64,000 nucleotides of DNA from Halalkalibacter suaedae (GTDB taxonomy: Bacteria; Bacillota; Bacilli; Bacillales; Bacillaceae_D): assembly GCF_017939705.1 (NCBI RefSeq), contig NZ_JAGKSQ010000001.1, forward strand, positions 372,001 to 436,000, given 5' to 3'. The number at the start of each line of letters is the position of its first letter. Position 1 is the stretch's first letter. Positions 8,998-17,366 of this stretch are shown here, piece by piece. A model generated the notes under the pieces. It was not told the origin of the DNA and made no database searches. It worked only from the letters and a program-made list of their open reading frames with translations. The translations under genes were made by a program, and so were the position numbers.

Positions 8998-9837
8998 TTA
9001 TCCTAACACTCTAATACAATCATTAATTAATCGAATAATATCGTATAGATCCTCTAGTGTACTCTCAATGGAGTCAATTAAATCTAACTGCTGTTTACTT
9101 AAATCTTGCATTTGTGAAATACCTTTTACTATTTCAGAAATATTATCTTTAATATTGATAATGGATTCATTTATCTTATCTGATGAGTCCGAAGTATCTT
9201 TAGCTAAATTGCGGATTTCATTTGCAACAACCGTAAAACCCTTTCCTGCAGCTCCTGCACGTGAGGCTTCAATACTCGCATTTAGTCCGAGGATATTGGA
9301 CTGTCTAGAGATTCCTTTTATGCTTTCAAGAATCGCATCAATCTCATCTGAATTACTTCTAGCAACTTCTGAAAATTCAAAGAGCTTGGTTTGTGAAGCA
9401 GAAAGTTTATTGGCTTGAGCAATAATTTCGTCAACCATTATCTTAATTTTAGCAGCAATCTCATTTAACTTCTCTATACTTTCCTCAATCTTCAGTATGA
9501 CTTCAATATTATAAGCCATCCCCATTGCACCAATAACTCGACCTTCATTCATGATTGGTGTTGTCTTACCAAAAAAGTGAATACCATATACTTCATAAGG
9601 TGGTCTCCCCATACCGCCCTTCCCTCTTAATGCACCCTGGATCACATCATCCTTTTTAGATACTGGGTCTCCGGCTTTGTTAGGCAATTCAAGCTCTGGA
9701 TGATTTAGTTGCAATAACCATTTATCATGATCGCAAATAGAAATAGCAATCGCGTCTCTCGATGCAGCTTGAAAAAAAGGTGCACTTTCAACAAGACTAT
9801 TTAAAATCTCTTGGTCTGTTTTTTTACGCTCTGACAT
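8998..9837 (-). CDS. yfmS: Soluble chemoreceptor (YfmS-like)
   Basis: A 279-residue cytoplasmic chemoreceptor with no membrane helix. The N-terminal half (about 1-125) is a small sensory module of the type in which [17 protein letters not shown] precedes [12 protein letters not shown]; the C-terminal half is a short MCP signalling hairpin with [19 protein letters not shown] at the tip. Length matches B. subtilis YfmS (about 286). The ATG at 9837 follows AGGTGGG; a GTG inside that site would be 12 bases upstream. It ends 37 bases before the EAL-HDOD gene, so the two are probably one operon. Confidence 0.85.
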   Translation of the reverse strand: MSERKKTDQEILNSLVESAPFFQAASRDAIAISICDHDKWLLQLNHPELELPNKAGDPVSKKDDVIQGALRGKGGMGRPPYEVYGIHFFGKTTPIMNEGRVIGAMGMAYNIEVILKIEESIEKLNEIAAKIKIMVDEIIAQANKLSASQTKLFEFSEVARSNSDEIDAILESIKGISRQSNILGLNASIEASRAGAAGKGFTVVANEIRNLAKDTSDSSDKINESIINIKDNISEIVKGISQMQDLSKQQLDLIDSIESTLEDLYDIIRLINDCIRVLG

Positions 9838-9858
9838 CTTTTTACCCACCTTTTATAA

Positions 9859-9882
9859 ATAAAGCTTTATTAATAAAGCTTT
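9859..9882 (-). promoter_or_regulatory. Repeated AAAGCTTT palindrome upstream of yfmS-like gene
   Basis: ATAAAGCTTT occurs twice, at 9859-9868 and 9873-9882, each holding the palindrome AAAGCTTT. The pair lies about 20-45 bases upstream of the yfmS-like start, within its likely promoter or 5' leader. An operator role is inference. Confidence 0.3.
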
Positions 9883-9962
9883 GTTCGTTCTATCATACTA
9901 CATATTTATCATCTTGTAGGAAAGAAAGTCTTCTTCCTTAAAAAATAAATGAGTCTAATGGA

Positions 9963-11186
9963 TCATTTTTCCAAGTTCGGACTAAATACATTCTGTAGGA
10001 CAAGAGTAACTGCTCCAATAACGGTTCCATTATCCCCTAGCTTTGATAAGACAATCTCTGTTTCTCTAGCCTTGGGTGTAAGGGCACGCTGTTTTACAAC
10101 AGCACTTAATGGTTCCAAAATATAGTTCTCTGCCTTAGAAACCCCTCCACCAATAATCACTTTCGTTGGATTAATTAGATTGATTAGATTAGTCACCCCT
10201 ATCCCTAGAAAACTTCCTACTTCTTTAAGGACCTCGGTTGACAAGGCATCGCCTTCAATTGCACACTCATGAATCAGAGCACCCGTAATTTTAGTTAGAT
10301 CGTTCTTCACTTTATTTACAATAAGCGTCTTTCTACCAAGTGAAATTTCTTTGATGACTCTATCACGTAGCGACCGTCCACCAGCCATTGTTTGTAAGCA
10401 TCCATAACTACCGCATGAGCATTCCACTCCATTAATATCCACTATCATATGGCCAATTTCACCAGCAATATTATGTTGACCGTGAAAAAGCCTATTATTA
10501 ATGACAATCCCTGCACCGATCCCAATCCCTACATTAACACACACGACATTCTCTATCCCTTGACCATGACCAAACCATGTTTCCCCTAAGGCCAAAGCCC
10601 TAGCATCATTTTCAACATAAGTTGGTAGTTGAAAGACATCTTCTAAAAATGACTTAATCGGAACGTCACTTAAATGAAAATTAGGAGCAAACACGGCAAT
10701 ACCTTCTTGATAATTAACAATACCGTGCATCCCAACACCAATTCCTATAATTTTTTCTTTAGATACATTCGCCTTATTTATTATCGTTTGAACAACCTCT
10801 ATTAGTGCTTGAAGTAGATAATCATTTGTTAAATTATCAGGTAAGGATGTTCGATGCTGCACAACGATTTCAGCATTCAAGTCTGCCATAATTGCTCGTA
10901 CATGATGGCCACCAACATCAATCCCAATGATAAATGAATGTTCAGCATTAATTGTTAATAATATTGGCTTTCTCCCACCCTTTGAAATTCCAATTTCACT
11001 TTCTCGAACTAGGTTAGACTCGATTAGTTCACTTACAATATTTGTGATTGTCGGAGGGGTTAATTTAGTCTTTTTCGCTATTTCTGATCTTGAAATCGGA
11101 CCATACGTTCGAATCATATTTAAAATATTTGATTTATTTATTGTTTTCATCCATTGGAAACTTCCTGTCACATTTGAATGACTCAC
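9963..11186 (-). CDS. ROK family transcriptional repressor (NagC/XylR type)
   Basis: A 407-residue regulator with an N-terminal winged helix (about 15-75: MIRTYGPISRSEIAKKTKLTPPTITNIVSELIE) and a ROK sugar-kinase-like domain. Visible ROK motifs are GIDVGGHHVRA, the sugar-binding ENDARALALGE and the zinc site GEIGHMIVDINGVECSCGSYGC (three Cys and a His). Such proteins repress sugar genes and release DNA on binding a sugar. The start is a GTG at 11186 after AGGTGG; a GTG or ATG a few codons in is possible. No obvious target sugar operon is adjacent, since the neighbouring genes are unrelated, so the ligand is unknown. Confidence 0.85.
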   Translation of the reverse strand: MSHSNVTGSFQWMKTINKSNILNMIRTYGPISRSEIAKKTKLTPPTITNIVSELIESNLVRESEIGISKGGRKPILLTINAEHSFIIGIDVGGHHVRAIMADLNAEIVVQHRTSLPDNLTNDYLLQALIEVVQTIINKANVSKEKIIGIGVGMHGIVNYQEGIAVFAPNFHLSDVPIKSFLEDVFQLPTYVENDARALALGETWFGHGQGIENVVCVNVGIGIGAGIVINNRLFHGQHNIAGEIGHMIVDINGVECSCGSYGCLQTMAGGRSLRDRVIKEISLGRKTLIVNKVKNDLTKITGALIHECAIEGDALSTEVLKEVGSFLGIGVTNLINLINPTKVIIGGGVSKAENYILEPLSAVVKQRALTPKARETEIVLSKLGDNGTVIGAVTLVLQNVFSPNLEK

Positions 11187-11308
11187 CTACATCGCCACCT
11201 TCTTCACAGTTCCGATACCTTCTATACTCAAGTTCATTATAATGACAGGATCTTACGGAAGTAAAGCGAACCTTAATCATTTAACGCTGCGGTCGTTACA
11301 AACTAAAA

Positions 11309-11359
11309 GATCATACAAAAAAACAAGCATTAGAAGAAAGCTTGTTTTTTTGTATGATC
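11309..11359 (-). terminator. Perfect 20-bp-stem terminator after the Cys-rich gene
   Basis: Positions 11309-11328 (GATCATACAAAAAAACAAGC) are exactly complementary to 11340-11359. The stem is uninterrupted with an 11-base loop, followed on the minus strand by a weak T-run. It sits just after the stop of the 59-residue protein. Confidence 0.75.
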
Positions 11360-11375
11360 ATAATTTTTTTCATAG

Positions 11376-11555
11376 TCACTGATGCACTAATTTTCTGTAA
11401 TCAAGACAACATTTCGCACAGCCATTCCATGAGTAAAGCGTTGCTTGGGTCTCTACACAGGAGGCACACCGCAAACACTCACAATATGGACATTCCTTTC
11501 CATTAGTTGCCGTAACGTCTAAACTACCACAATCAGCACAGCGTTTAATTGCCAT
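11376..11555 (-). CDS. Small cysteine-rich, zinc-ribbon-like protein, 59 aa
   Basis: A 59-residue protein starting MAIKRCADCGSLDVTA. Cysteines fall as CxxC, then CPYCxCxxCxxC, then CxxCC, ten in all, which suggests at least two metal sites, most likely zinc. The ATG at 11555 follows GGAGGG by six bases; the longer upstream frame lacks such a site. I do not recognise a named family. It stands alone between the ROK gene and the divergent CrcB genes. Roles such as metal storage, nucleic-acid binding or protein scaffolding are all possible. Confidence 0.7.
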   Translation of the reverse strand: MAIKRCADCGSLDVTATNGKECPYCECLRCASCVETQATLYSWNGCAKCCLDYRKLVHQ

Positions 11556-11721
11556 AGAACACCCTCCTTTTTTACTACTATATGGACGGCATTTGTTTGT
11601 TAGACCGAGCATTAGTATCAAAATCATCTCTAAAAATTTATCGTGAACAAGTGAAATTTCATGTAAGGAGCCTAATTAGTAATGATACAATTTAGCATGT
11701 AAGTGAAAGGTGGAATTTTCT

Positions 11722-12132
11722 ATGAGGGGATTATCAAAAAACATCTTATCTATTGGAATCGGTGCTTCTATTGGGACCATTGGTCGTTATTCCCTAAATG
11801 TAGCTACATTGGAAACAGGATACCCTTTAGGTACCCTTATTGAAAATATTACAGGTAGTTTCGTATTAGGCTTTTTAACAGCACTGTTTGCTTTTTATAT
11901 ACCAAAAGAATGGGTGAAGCTTGGACTTGGTGTTGGGTTATGTGGTGGGTTTACAACAATGTCTACCCTCGCTGCAGATACGACATTCTTATTCAATGCC
12001 TTTTCACCTATTCATTCGGCAATCTATCTATCGCTATCAATGTTTGGCGGGATTCTTTTAGCGATAGTTGGTTTTAGTGTCGGAACATTAATTGCTAAAA
12101 GAAGGTTGATTAAAAAGGAGGGGACAGAATGA
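11722..12132 (+). CDS. crcB1: Fluoride channel subunit CrcB/Fluc 1
   Basis: A 136-residue membrane protein with four predicted helices, one half of a two-gene Fluc fluoride channel that lets F- leave the cell. Family marks are IGASIGTIGRYSLN at the N-terminus and GLCGGFTTMSTLAAD in helix 3. The ATG at 11722 follows AAAGGTGG. Its stop codon overlaps the start of the next crcB by four bases (ATGA), so the two are translationally coupled and probably form a heterodimer, as is usual for paired Bacillus crcB genes. I saw no fluoride riboswitch in the short upstream region. Confidence 0.92.
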   Translation: MRGLSKNILSIGIGASIGTIGRYSLNVATLETGYPLGTLIENITGSFVLGFLTALFAFYIPKEWVKLGLGVGLCGGFTTMSTLAADTTFLFNAFSPIHSAIYLSLSMFGGILLAIVGFSVGTLIAKRRLIKKEGTE

Positions 12133-12509
12133 ACTATTTTTTACTCGCTATGGGTGGAGCCATCGGTGCGATTGCTCGCTACCTAATCGGCTTAGCTCTT
12201 GTGAAAAAATCGCCAATATCATTCATCCCTATCGCAATGTTGTCTGTAAATCTTTTAGGTTCATTAGGATTAGGAGTATTCTATGGTCAATTTTATGGAG
12301 AAATCCCCCGAGGTACATATACAGATCCTTTCTTTTTAGTTTTCGGGCTTGGCTTTTTTGGTGCTTTCACAACATTTTCTTCCTTTAGTGTAGAAGCAGC
12401 CATGCTTTATCAACAAAAGCAATGGAAGAAGCTATATCTATATGTAGGTTTAAGCATATTCGGCTCAATCACGTGCTTTTTATGTAGTTTTCTGATTCTA
12501 TCCAGCTAA
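12129..12509 (+). CDS. crcB2: Fluoride channel subunit CrcB/Fluc 2
   Basis: A 126-residue partner of the preceding CrcB. It has the family pattern MGGAIGAIARYLIG, a central polar segment with the conserved Asn (MLSVNLLGSLGLG) and GFFGAFTTFSSFSVEA, the Phe/Ser-rich stretch that lines the fluoride path. Four membrane segments are predicted. Its start lies in the ATGA overlap with crcB1 and it is preceded by AGGAGGGG within the end of that gene. A type A repeat begins eight bases after the stop. Confidence 0.92.
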   Translation: MNYFLLAMGGAIGAIARYLIGLALVKKSPISFIPIAMLSVNLLGSLGLGVFYGQFYGEIPRGTYTDPFFLVFGLGFFGAFTTFSSFSVEAAMLYQQKQWKKLYLYVGLSIFGSITCFLCSFLILSS

Positions 12510-12516
12510 ATTGAAA

Positions 12517-12752
12517 GAGACTAGGACAAAAATGAATTTACTAATAGAAAATCCTGCAATGTTTGTTGGCGAACGTAAGCCGCTCCTGAAATATACTTCG
12601 CTTTCCGCGGGAAGCCGGTGAGCCTCCTCGGCTACGCCTGTGGGGTCTCACCCTTGGCTTTTTCATCCCGCAGGAGTCTACGTATATTTCATCCGCTACG
12701 TAATTGCTTTGTTCGGTATCTCAGTTAGACACTTTCGTTTTGCCCTAGGCTT
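12517..12752 (+). repeat. Type A structured repeat, copy 1
   Basis: A copy of an approximately 236-bp intergenic repeat bounded by imperfect terminal inverted repeats (GAGACTAGGACA at the left, TGCCCTAGGCTT at the right). The core contains CGCTCCTGAAATATACTTCG, TTTCCGCGGGAAGCC, and then TCCCGCAGGAGTCTACGTAT. Internal segments are mutually complementary (GCGGGA/TCCCGC, AAGCC/GGCTT, GGTGAG/CTCACC), so the DNA or a transcript can fold into a large branched hairpin. Related copies occur at 17367, 33082, 33248, 33841, 46287 and 58346. Reading frames inside it are not genes. Confidence 0.85.
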
Positions 12753-12800
12753 GTTTTCACTTTCGTTTCAAATATAGATTTCTACTGAAGCTAAACAAAT

Positions 12801-13952
12801 CTATAATGTTTTAGGAGATTCTGATATTGGTAAATGAATATAAAAATTCGTACCCTCATTCACCTTGCTCGTGACGTTTAATTTCCCATTAAGTAACTCA
12901 ATTATCTTAATGACAGTAAGCATTCCTAAACCGGTCCCTTCTCTACCCTTCGTTGTAAAATAAGGCTCACCCAATCTAGATAGCTGCTCCTCTGTCATGC
13001 CTTTCCCATTATCAGAAATAACCAATACCAGTCCATTTTCCTCTGATTTTGTTTTTATAACTAGCTTTCCCTTTTCTGGCATTGCTTCAATGCAATTTTT
13101 CGTAATATTAATTAAGCATTGCTGAAACATTTGTTTCTCGCCATAGATCATGAAATGGTCGATTTGTTTAACTATTTCGACTCCGTTCATATTTGCTAGT
13201 GGTGTGATGATTTCTATTATTGCTTCAACCTCTTCTTTTACATTAATTTCTTCATTATTTTCAGGAGATGGCTTGGCGAATGTTAAATAATTGCGAATAA
13301 TGTCATTAGCTCGGTCGATTTCACTTATTGAAATTGCTAGAAATTTCTCTCTTTGATCTAAAGGGATGTCTTGCTGCTGCATTAATTGCAGAAATCCTCT
13401 TACAACCGTTAATGGATTACGGACTTCGTGGGAGACAGAGGATGCTAAATGACTAACAACTTCCATCTTCTCAGCTTTTATAATCCTCTTACTAATAACC
13501 AAATTATCTTGAAAAACTTCATAAAGATAGATGATTAAACTTGAAATGCTAAGGGTTAATACGATATGTATTAAAATGAATAAATTGGAAAAAGAAGCTC
13601 CAAAGATAATTGTTGAATTTACTAAGGCAATGATCAAAGCCAGAACCGAAAGACAACTTCCAATTAAAACTTTCCGCTTAAGTGAAGACTCACTGAAATA
13701 AGCAGTAAATCCACTGAGGATAATTAGTAAAATGGTAACAACAATCACCGTTGCAAAGGCACCCGAACCTCCAATCATAAACCGAAAAGCAACTGTTACC
13801 AACGTCAATAAGATAGCTACCGGTATTCCCCCATATAATCCACCAATAGTTAAGGCGACTAATCTTAGATCAAATAGATATCCATTCATAATTGTAATCG
13901 GAAAAGAGATACAGCTAATAATTGCTAGTACCGATGAGAGGAGATAGATCAA
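12801..13952 (-). CDS. KinB-like membrane sporulation histidine kinase
   Basis: A histidine kinase with several membrane helices of the 5TM LytS/YhcK-like type followed by a cytoplasmic kinase. Motifs are the H box SHEVRNPLTVVRGF, N box QCLINITKNCIEAMPE, G1 box ISDNGKGM and G2 GTGLGMLTVIKI, ending in YIHLPIS. This pattern fits the KinB/KinC group that feeds phosphate to Spo0F. The annotated span begins at a TTG (383 residues), but the same frame stays open and hydrophobic upstream to about 14066, which would give some 421 residues, close to KinB, without an ATG, GTG or TTG. The true start is therefore uncertain. It is divergent from ktrD. Confidence 0.8.
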   Translation of the reverse strand: MIYLLSSVLAIISCISFPITIMNGYLFDLRLVALTIGGLYGGIPVAILLTLVTVAFRFMIGGSGAFATVIVVTILLIILSGFTAYFSESSLKRKVLIGSCLSVLALIIALVNSTIIFGASFSNLFILIHIVLTLSISSLIIYLYEVFQDNLVISKRIIKAEKMEVVSHLASSVSHEVRNPLTVVRGFLQLMQQQDIPLDQREKFLAISISEIDRANDIIRNYLTFAKPSPENNEEINVKEEVEAIIEIITPLANMNGVEIVKQIDHFMIYGEKQMFQQCLINITKNCIEAMPEKGKLVIKTKSEENGLVLVISDNGKGMTEEQLSRLGEPYFTTKGREGTGLGMLTVIKIIELLNGKLNVTSKVNEGTNFYIHLPISESPKTL

Positions 13953-14314
13953 TTTTTTCGTTTTCGTTGAGAATTTGTGAGCATGTAGTTCATATAAAAT
14001 AGGAATAAATAGTAAAAAAACAATAAGAAAAAGAATATTTAATAATAGCGGTTCTAAACCATTTATTTCGTATCACTCCCTTCTGACAAATGTAAGATAA
14101 TCTACTGCAATTTAGCACCATCCTATTATAACAATACTATAGTCTCATTTCTTCATTTTTTTAAGTAGATTCATACCACAATAACCCTTCTATATTGATG
14201 TTATTTAAGTGTTTATGAAGGAGATAAATTGACTTATTGACAATTGAAATAAACAGGAGTAAATTCTATTCAAATCAATTAAACTAGGAAACTCCAAAAT
14301 CGGAGGAACTTCAG

Positions 14315-14362
14315 ATGAAGAAACTACTAATAAGAAAAGAGCGGAATCATGTCAAGTATTAA
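14315..14362 (+). CDS. Possible 15-residue leader peptide overlapping ktrD start
   Basis: A short frame reading MKKLLIRKERNHVKY then TAA. It has a much stronger ribosome binding site (GGAGGAAC, five bases before its ATG) than ktrD itself, and its stop codon (14360-14362) lies just inside ktrD, whose ATG is at 14349. Such an arrangement could couple translation of the K+ transporter to the leader. This is inferred from layout; the peptide resembles nothing I recognise. Confidence 0.4.
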   Translation: MKKLLIRKERNHVKY

Positions 14363-15689
14363 AAAGGGATTCTTGCATAAGCAAATCCAAATGTCTCCAC
14401 CACAAATTTTGGCTATAAGTTTTTTAACTGCTATCCTTTTAGGCACTGTTTTGCTCATGTTACCTTTTTCAACAACCGAGCCAATTAGCTGGGTAGACGC
14501 TCTGTTTACAGCTACATCTGCAACAACCGTAACTGGTCTGGCTGTTGTTGACACTGGCACGATTTTCACTATTTTTGGCCAAATTGTCATTTTGATCTTA
14601 ATTCAAATAGGTGGACTTGGCTTAATGACGTTTGCAGTTTTAATTATTGTAGTTTTAGGAAAGAAAATTGGATTAAAAGAACGGATTTTGATGCAGGAGG
14701 CACTTAATCAAACTTCAATTGGTGGGGTGATACGACTAGTTAAAATTTTATTTATTTTTGCTTTTTCAATTGAAGCGATTGCGGTTATATTGCTTGCAAT
14801 ACGTTGGGTTCCAGAGTATGGATGGGGATATGGGATTTATACGAGTATTTTCCATGCTGTTTCTTCATTTAATAACGCGGGCTTTTCATTATGGCCAGAT
14901 AATTTAATGCGATATGTTGGAGACCCTGTTGTTAATATTGTTATTTCTTTGCTATTTATACTTGGAGGAATAGGCTTCACTGTCTTATCCGATTTATGGC
15001 GCACAAAATATTTTCATCAATTATCATTGCATACGAAATTGATGCTGATCGGAACTTTCGTCATTAATACCGTTGCAATGCTAGTCATTTTCTCATTAGA
15101 ATATTCTAATCCATCTACACTTGGAGCACTGAACTTCCACGACAAGCTTTGGGCTTCTTATTTCCAAGCAGTTACCACTAGAACAGCAGGCTTTAATTCA
15201 TTAGATATCGGAAGCATGACTGATGGTTCGATTGTTTTTATGTTACTATTGATGTTTATTGGTGCAGGTAGTGCATCAACTGGGAGTGGGATTAAGCTTA
15301 CAACCTTTATTGTCATTGTTATGGCCGTTATTACATTTTTAAAAGGGCGTAACGAAACAGTGATTTTTAACCGAACGATCAAAAATCAAATTATCATTCG
15401 TTCATTGGCGATTGTAATTATGAGCTTAATGGTTATCTTTCTAACAATCTTTGCATTGTCTATAACAGAAAACGCTCCATTTTTGATGATTATTTTCGAG
15501 GTTTTTTCTGCATTTGGTACAGTCGGATTGTCTATGGGGTTAACTGCTGACCTTACATCTTTAGGAAAAGAAATCATCATCGTGTTAATGTTCATTGGTC
15601 GGATTGGTCCTTTAACACTAGCCTTCTCATTAGCCAAAACGCAAAAGTCTAGCATTCGCTATCCTGACGGTGAAGTGTTTACAGGGTAG
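14349..15689 (+). CDS. ktrD: Potassium uptake transporter, TrkH/KtrB family (KtrD-like)
   Basis: A 446-residue membrane protein with four repeated M1-P-M2 units, each with a selectivity-filter loop, as in KtrB, KtrD and TrkH. Visible loops include FTATSATTVTGLAVVDTG, SSFNNAGFSLW, TTRTAGFNSLDIG and SAFGTVGLSMGLT. It moves K+ inward, usually driven or gated by Na+, and needs a cytoplasmic RCK-ring subunit; ktrC lies about 5 kb downstream at 20525. In B. subtilis KtrC and KtrD are also encoded apart. The ribosome binding site directly before its ATG is weak, and the upstream mini-ORF overlaps it. A strong terminator follows. Confidence 0.9.
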   Translation: MSSIKKGFLHKQIQMSPPQILAISFLTAILLGTVLLMLPFSTTEPISWVDALFTATSATTVTGLAVVDTGTIFTIFGQIVILILIQIGGLGLMTFAVLIIVVLGKKIGLKERILMQEALNQTSIGGVIRLVKILFIFAFSIEAIAVILLAIRWVPEYGWGYGIYTSIFHAVSSFNNAGFSLWPDNLMRYVGDPVVNIVISLLFILGGIGFTVLSDLWRTKYFHQLSLHTKLMLIGTFVINTVAMLVIFSLEYSNPSTLGALNFHDKLWASYFQAVTTRTAGFNSLDIGSMTDGSIVFMLLLMFIGAGSASTGSGIKLTTFIVIVMAVITFLKGRNETVIFNRTIKNQIIIRSLAIVIMSLMVIFLTIFALSITENAPFLMIIFEVFSAFGTVGLSMGLTADLTSLGKEIIIVLMFIGRIGPLTLAFSLAKTQKSSIRYPDGEVFTG

Positions 15690-15706
15690 TGAATTCATGC
15701 AGTGAA

Positions 15707-15748
15707 TGACTCAAAAGGTGCAACACCTTCTGAGTCAGTCTTTTTTTA
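15707..15748 (+). terminator. Rho-independent terminator after ktrD
   Basis: TGACTCA plus AAAGGTG pair with CACCTTC plus TGAGTCA, followed by a run of seven T. Confidence 0.85.
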
Positions 15749-15800
15749 GAATGATAATTTCTCTTAAACGTGTTTAATGACGAGAGGATGGATAATTATA

Positions 15801-17336
15801 ATGACTACCAAAAATTATGTAATTGGCTTAGATATTGGGACAACTAGTGCGAAAGCTGTGTTGTTTGAAAGAAATGGTTTAGTGGTAGCTGAAAATGAAA
15901 ACGCATACCCAGTTTATCACCCAAACCCTTCATGGGTTGAACAAGACCCGTACGAAATCGAACAAGCTGCCATTGCCGCTATTTCAGGTACGATCGAAAA
16001 AAGCGGGATAAACAAAAATGAGATTATTTGTGTAGGTATTTCTAGTGCCATGCACTCTTTAATCTGTATGAATAATCAACATGAACCCATCTCTCCATCT
16101 ATCACCTGGGCCGATGGTAGAAGTGCTACACAGGCCAATCACATCAAGGAGACAGTTGGTGAACGTATTTATTTAAAAACTGGTACCCCTATTCATCCAA
16201 TGTCTCCATTAAGTAAGTTAATGTGGATGAAAGAAACAAATTATCAACCCTATCTAAAAGCAGCAAAGTTCATTTCTATTAAAGAATTTTTAATTTATAG
16301 ATGGTTTGATCAATACATCGTTGACTACGCGATTGCTTCAGCAAGTGGTTTTTTTAATATCCATACATTTGAATGGGAGGAAGAAGCTCTTGCTCTAGTC
16401 GGGATTACAAAAGAGCAATTATCAGAACCTGTCCCACCAACAACCATTTGCCAAGGACTCACATCTACTTTAGCAGAAAAGTTTCAACTTCCAGATGATC
16501 TTCCATTCGTAATTGGTTCAAGTGACGGACCTCTTGCAAATATGGGAATTGGTGCAATTGAACCTGGGGATGTTGCCATTACGATTGGCACAAGTGGTGC
16601 GATTAGGCAAATGACATCTAAGCCTCAAACAGATTCTCTACAAGAGGTATTTTGTTATGGAGTGACAAAAGAATTATGGATCATGGGAGGCCCAACAAAT
16701 AACGGTGGGATTGTTTTTCAATGGTTGAAAAATGTCCTAGGTGAAGTAGAAATTCAACAGGCATTCGATTCTGGAGGAAATGCTTATGACCTCCTGACAA
16801 CCCTTGCTCAAAACGTAAATCCTGGATCAGAGGGTCTTCTGTTTCTACCGTTTCTAAATGGAGAAAGAGCCCCTTACTGGGATGCCGATGCACGTGGGAG
16901 TTATATTGGACTAACCCTCACTCATCAAAAGCCTCACATGATTCGAGCTGGCTTAGAGGGAGTCATTTATAGTCTTTTCAGCATCGGTGAAACATTGGAA
17001 CGATTGGCCGGCAAACCTGTTAATCTTTTTGCAAGTGGAGGATTTGCCCGTTCTTCATTATGGCTACAGATCTTATCAGATATATTCGGACAAGAGATTC
17101 AAGTACCCGTTAGTCATCAAAGTTCAGCCTGGGGTGCAGCCTGGTTCGGGTTGTATGCATTAAATGAGGTACCATCTCTAGCGGCTATCAAAGATTCAAT
17201 TCCAATGAATCAAACATACAAACCAAATAGTGTGAACCACAACACATACAGCGAGCTGTATAAAGTGTACCGAGAACTCTATTCTTCTCTCAAACCACAC
17301 TTTAGTACACTTGCCTCTATTCAGAGAAATGTCTAG
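15801..17336 (+). CDS. gntK: Gluconokinase (FGGY family)
   Basis: A 511-residue FGGY carbohydrate kinase that phosphorylates gluconate to 6-phosphogluconate. The N-terminal phosphate loop GLDIGTTSAKAVLFE, ISSAMHSLI, ITWADGRSATQA, and the C-terminal FGGY-type segment with FASGGFARSSLWLQI are visible. Length and the SAMHS / TWAD pattern fit GntK better than xylulokinase or glycerol kinase. The ATG at 15801 follows GAGAGGATGG; the frame extends eight codons upstream without a better site. No gntP, gntZ or gntR lies next to it, so it stands apart from the usual gnt operon; xylulokinase remains a weaker alternative. Confidence 0.85.
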   Translation: MTTKNYVIGLDIGTTSAKAVLFERNGLVVAENENAYPVYHPNPSWVEQDPYEIEQAAIAAISGTIEKSGINKNEIICVGISSAMHSLICMNNQHEPISPSITWADGRSATQANHIKETVGERIYLKTGTPIHPMSPLSKLMWMKETNYQPYLKAAKFISIKEFLIYRWFDQYIVDYAIASASGFFNIHTFEWEEEALALVGITKEQLSEPVPPTTICQGLTSTLAEKFQLPDDLPFVIGSSDGPLANMGIGAIEPGDVAITIGTSGAIRQMTSKPQTDSLQEVFCYGVTKELWIMGGPTNNGGIVFQWLKNVLGEVEIQQAFDSGGNAYDLLTTLAQNVNPGSEGLLFLPFLNGERAPYWDADARGSYIGLTLTHQKPHMIRAGLEGVIYSLFSIGETLERLAGKPVNLFASGGFARSSLWLQILSDIFGQEIQVPVSHQSSAWGAAWFGLYALNEVPSLAAIKDSIPMNQTYKPNSVNHNTYSELYKVYRELYSSLKPHFSTLASIQRNV

Positions 17337-17366
17337 GCATTAAAAAGAGGCCGGGATATAATTAAA

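Noticed and set aside
11628-11721. Possible fluoride riboswitch before crcB1
   Set aside because: The short leader lacks the recognisable conserved motif and stem pattern.
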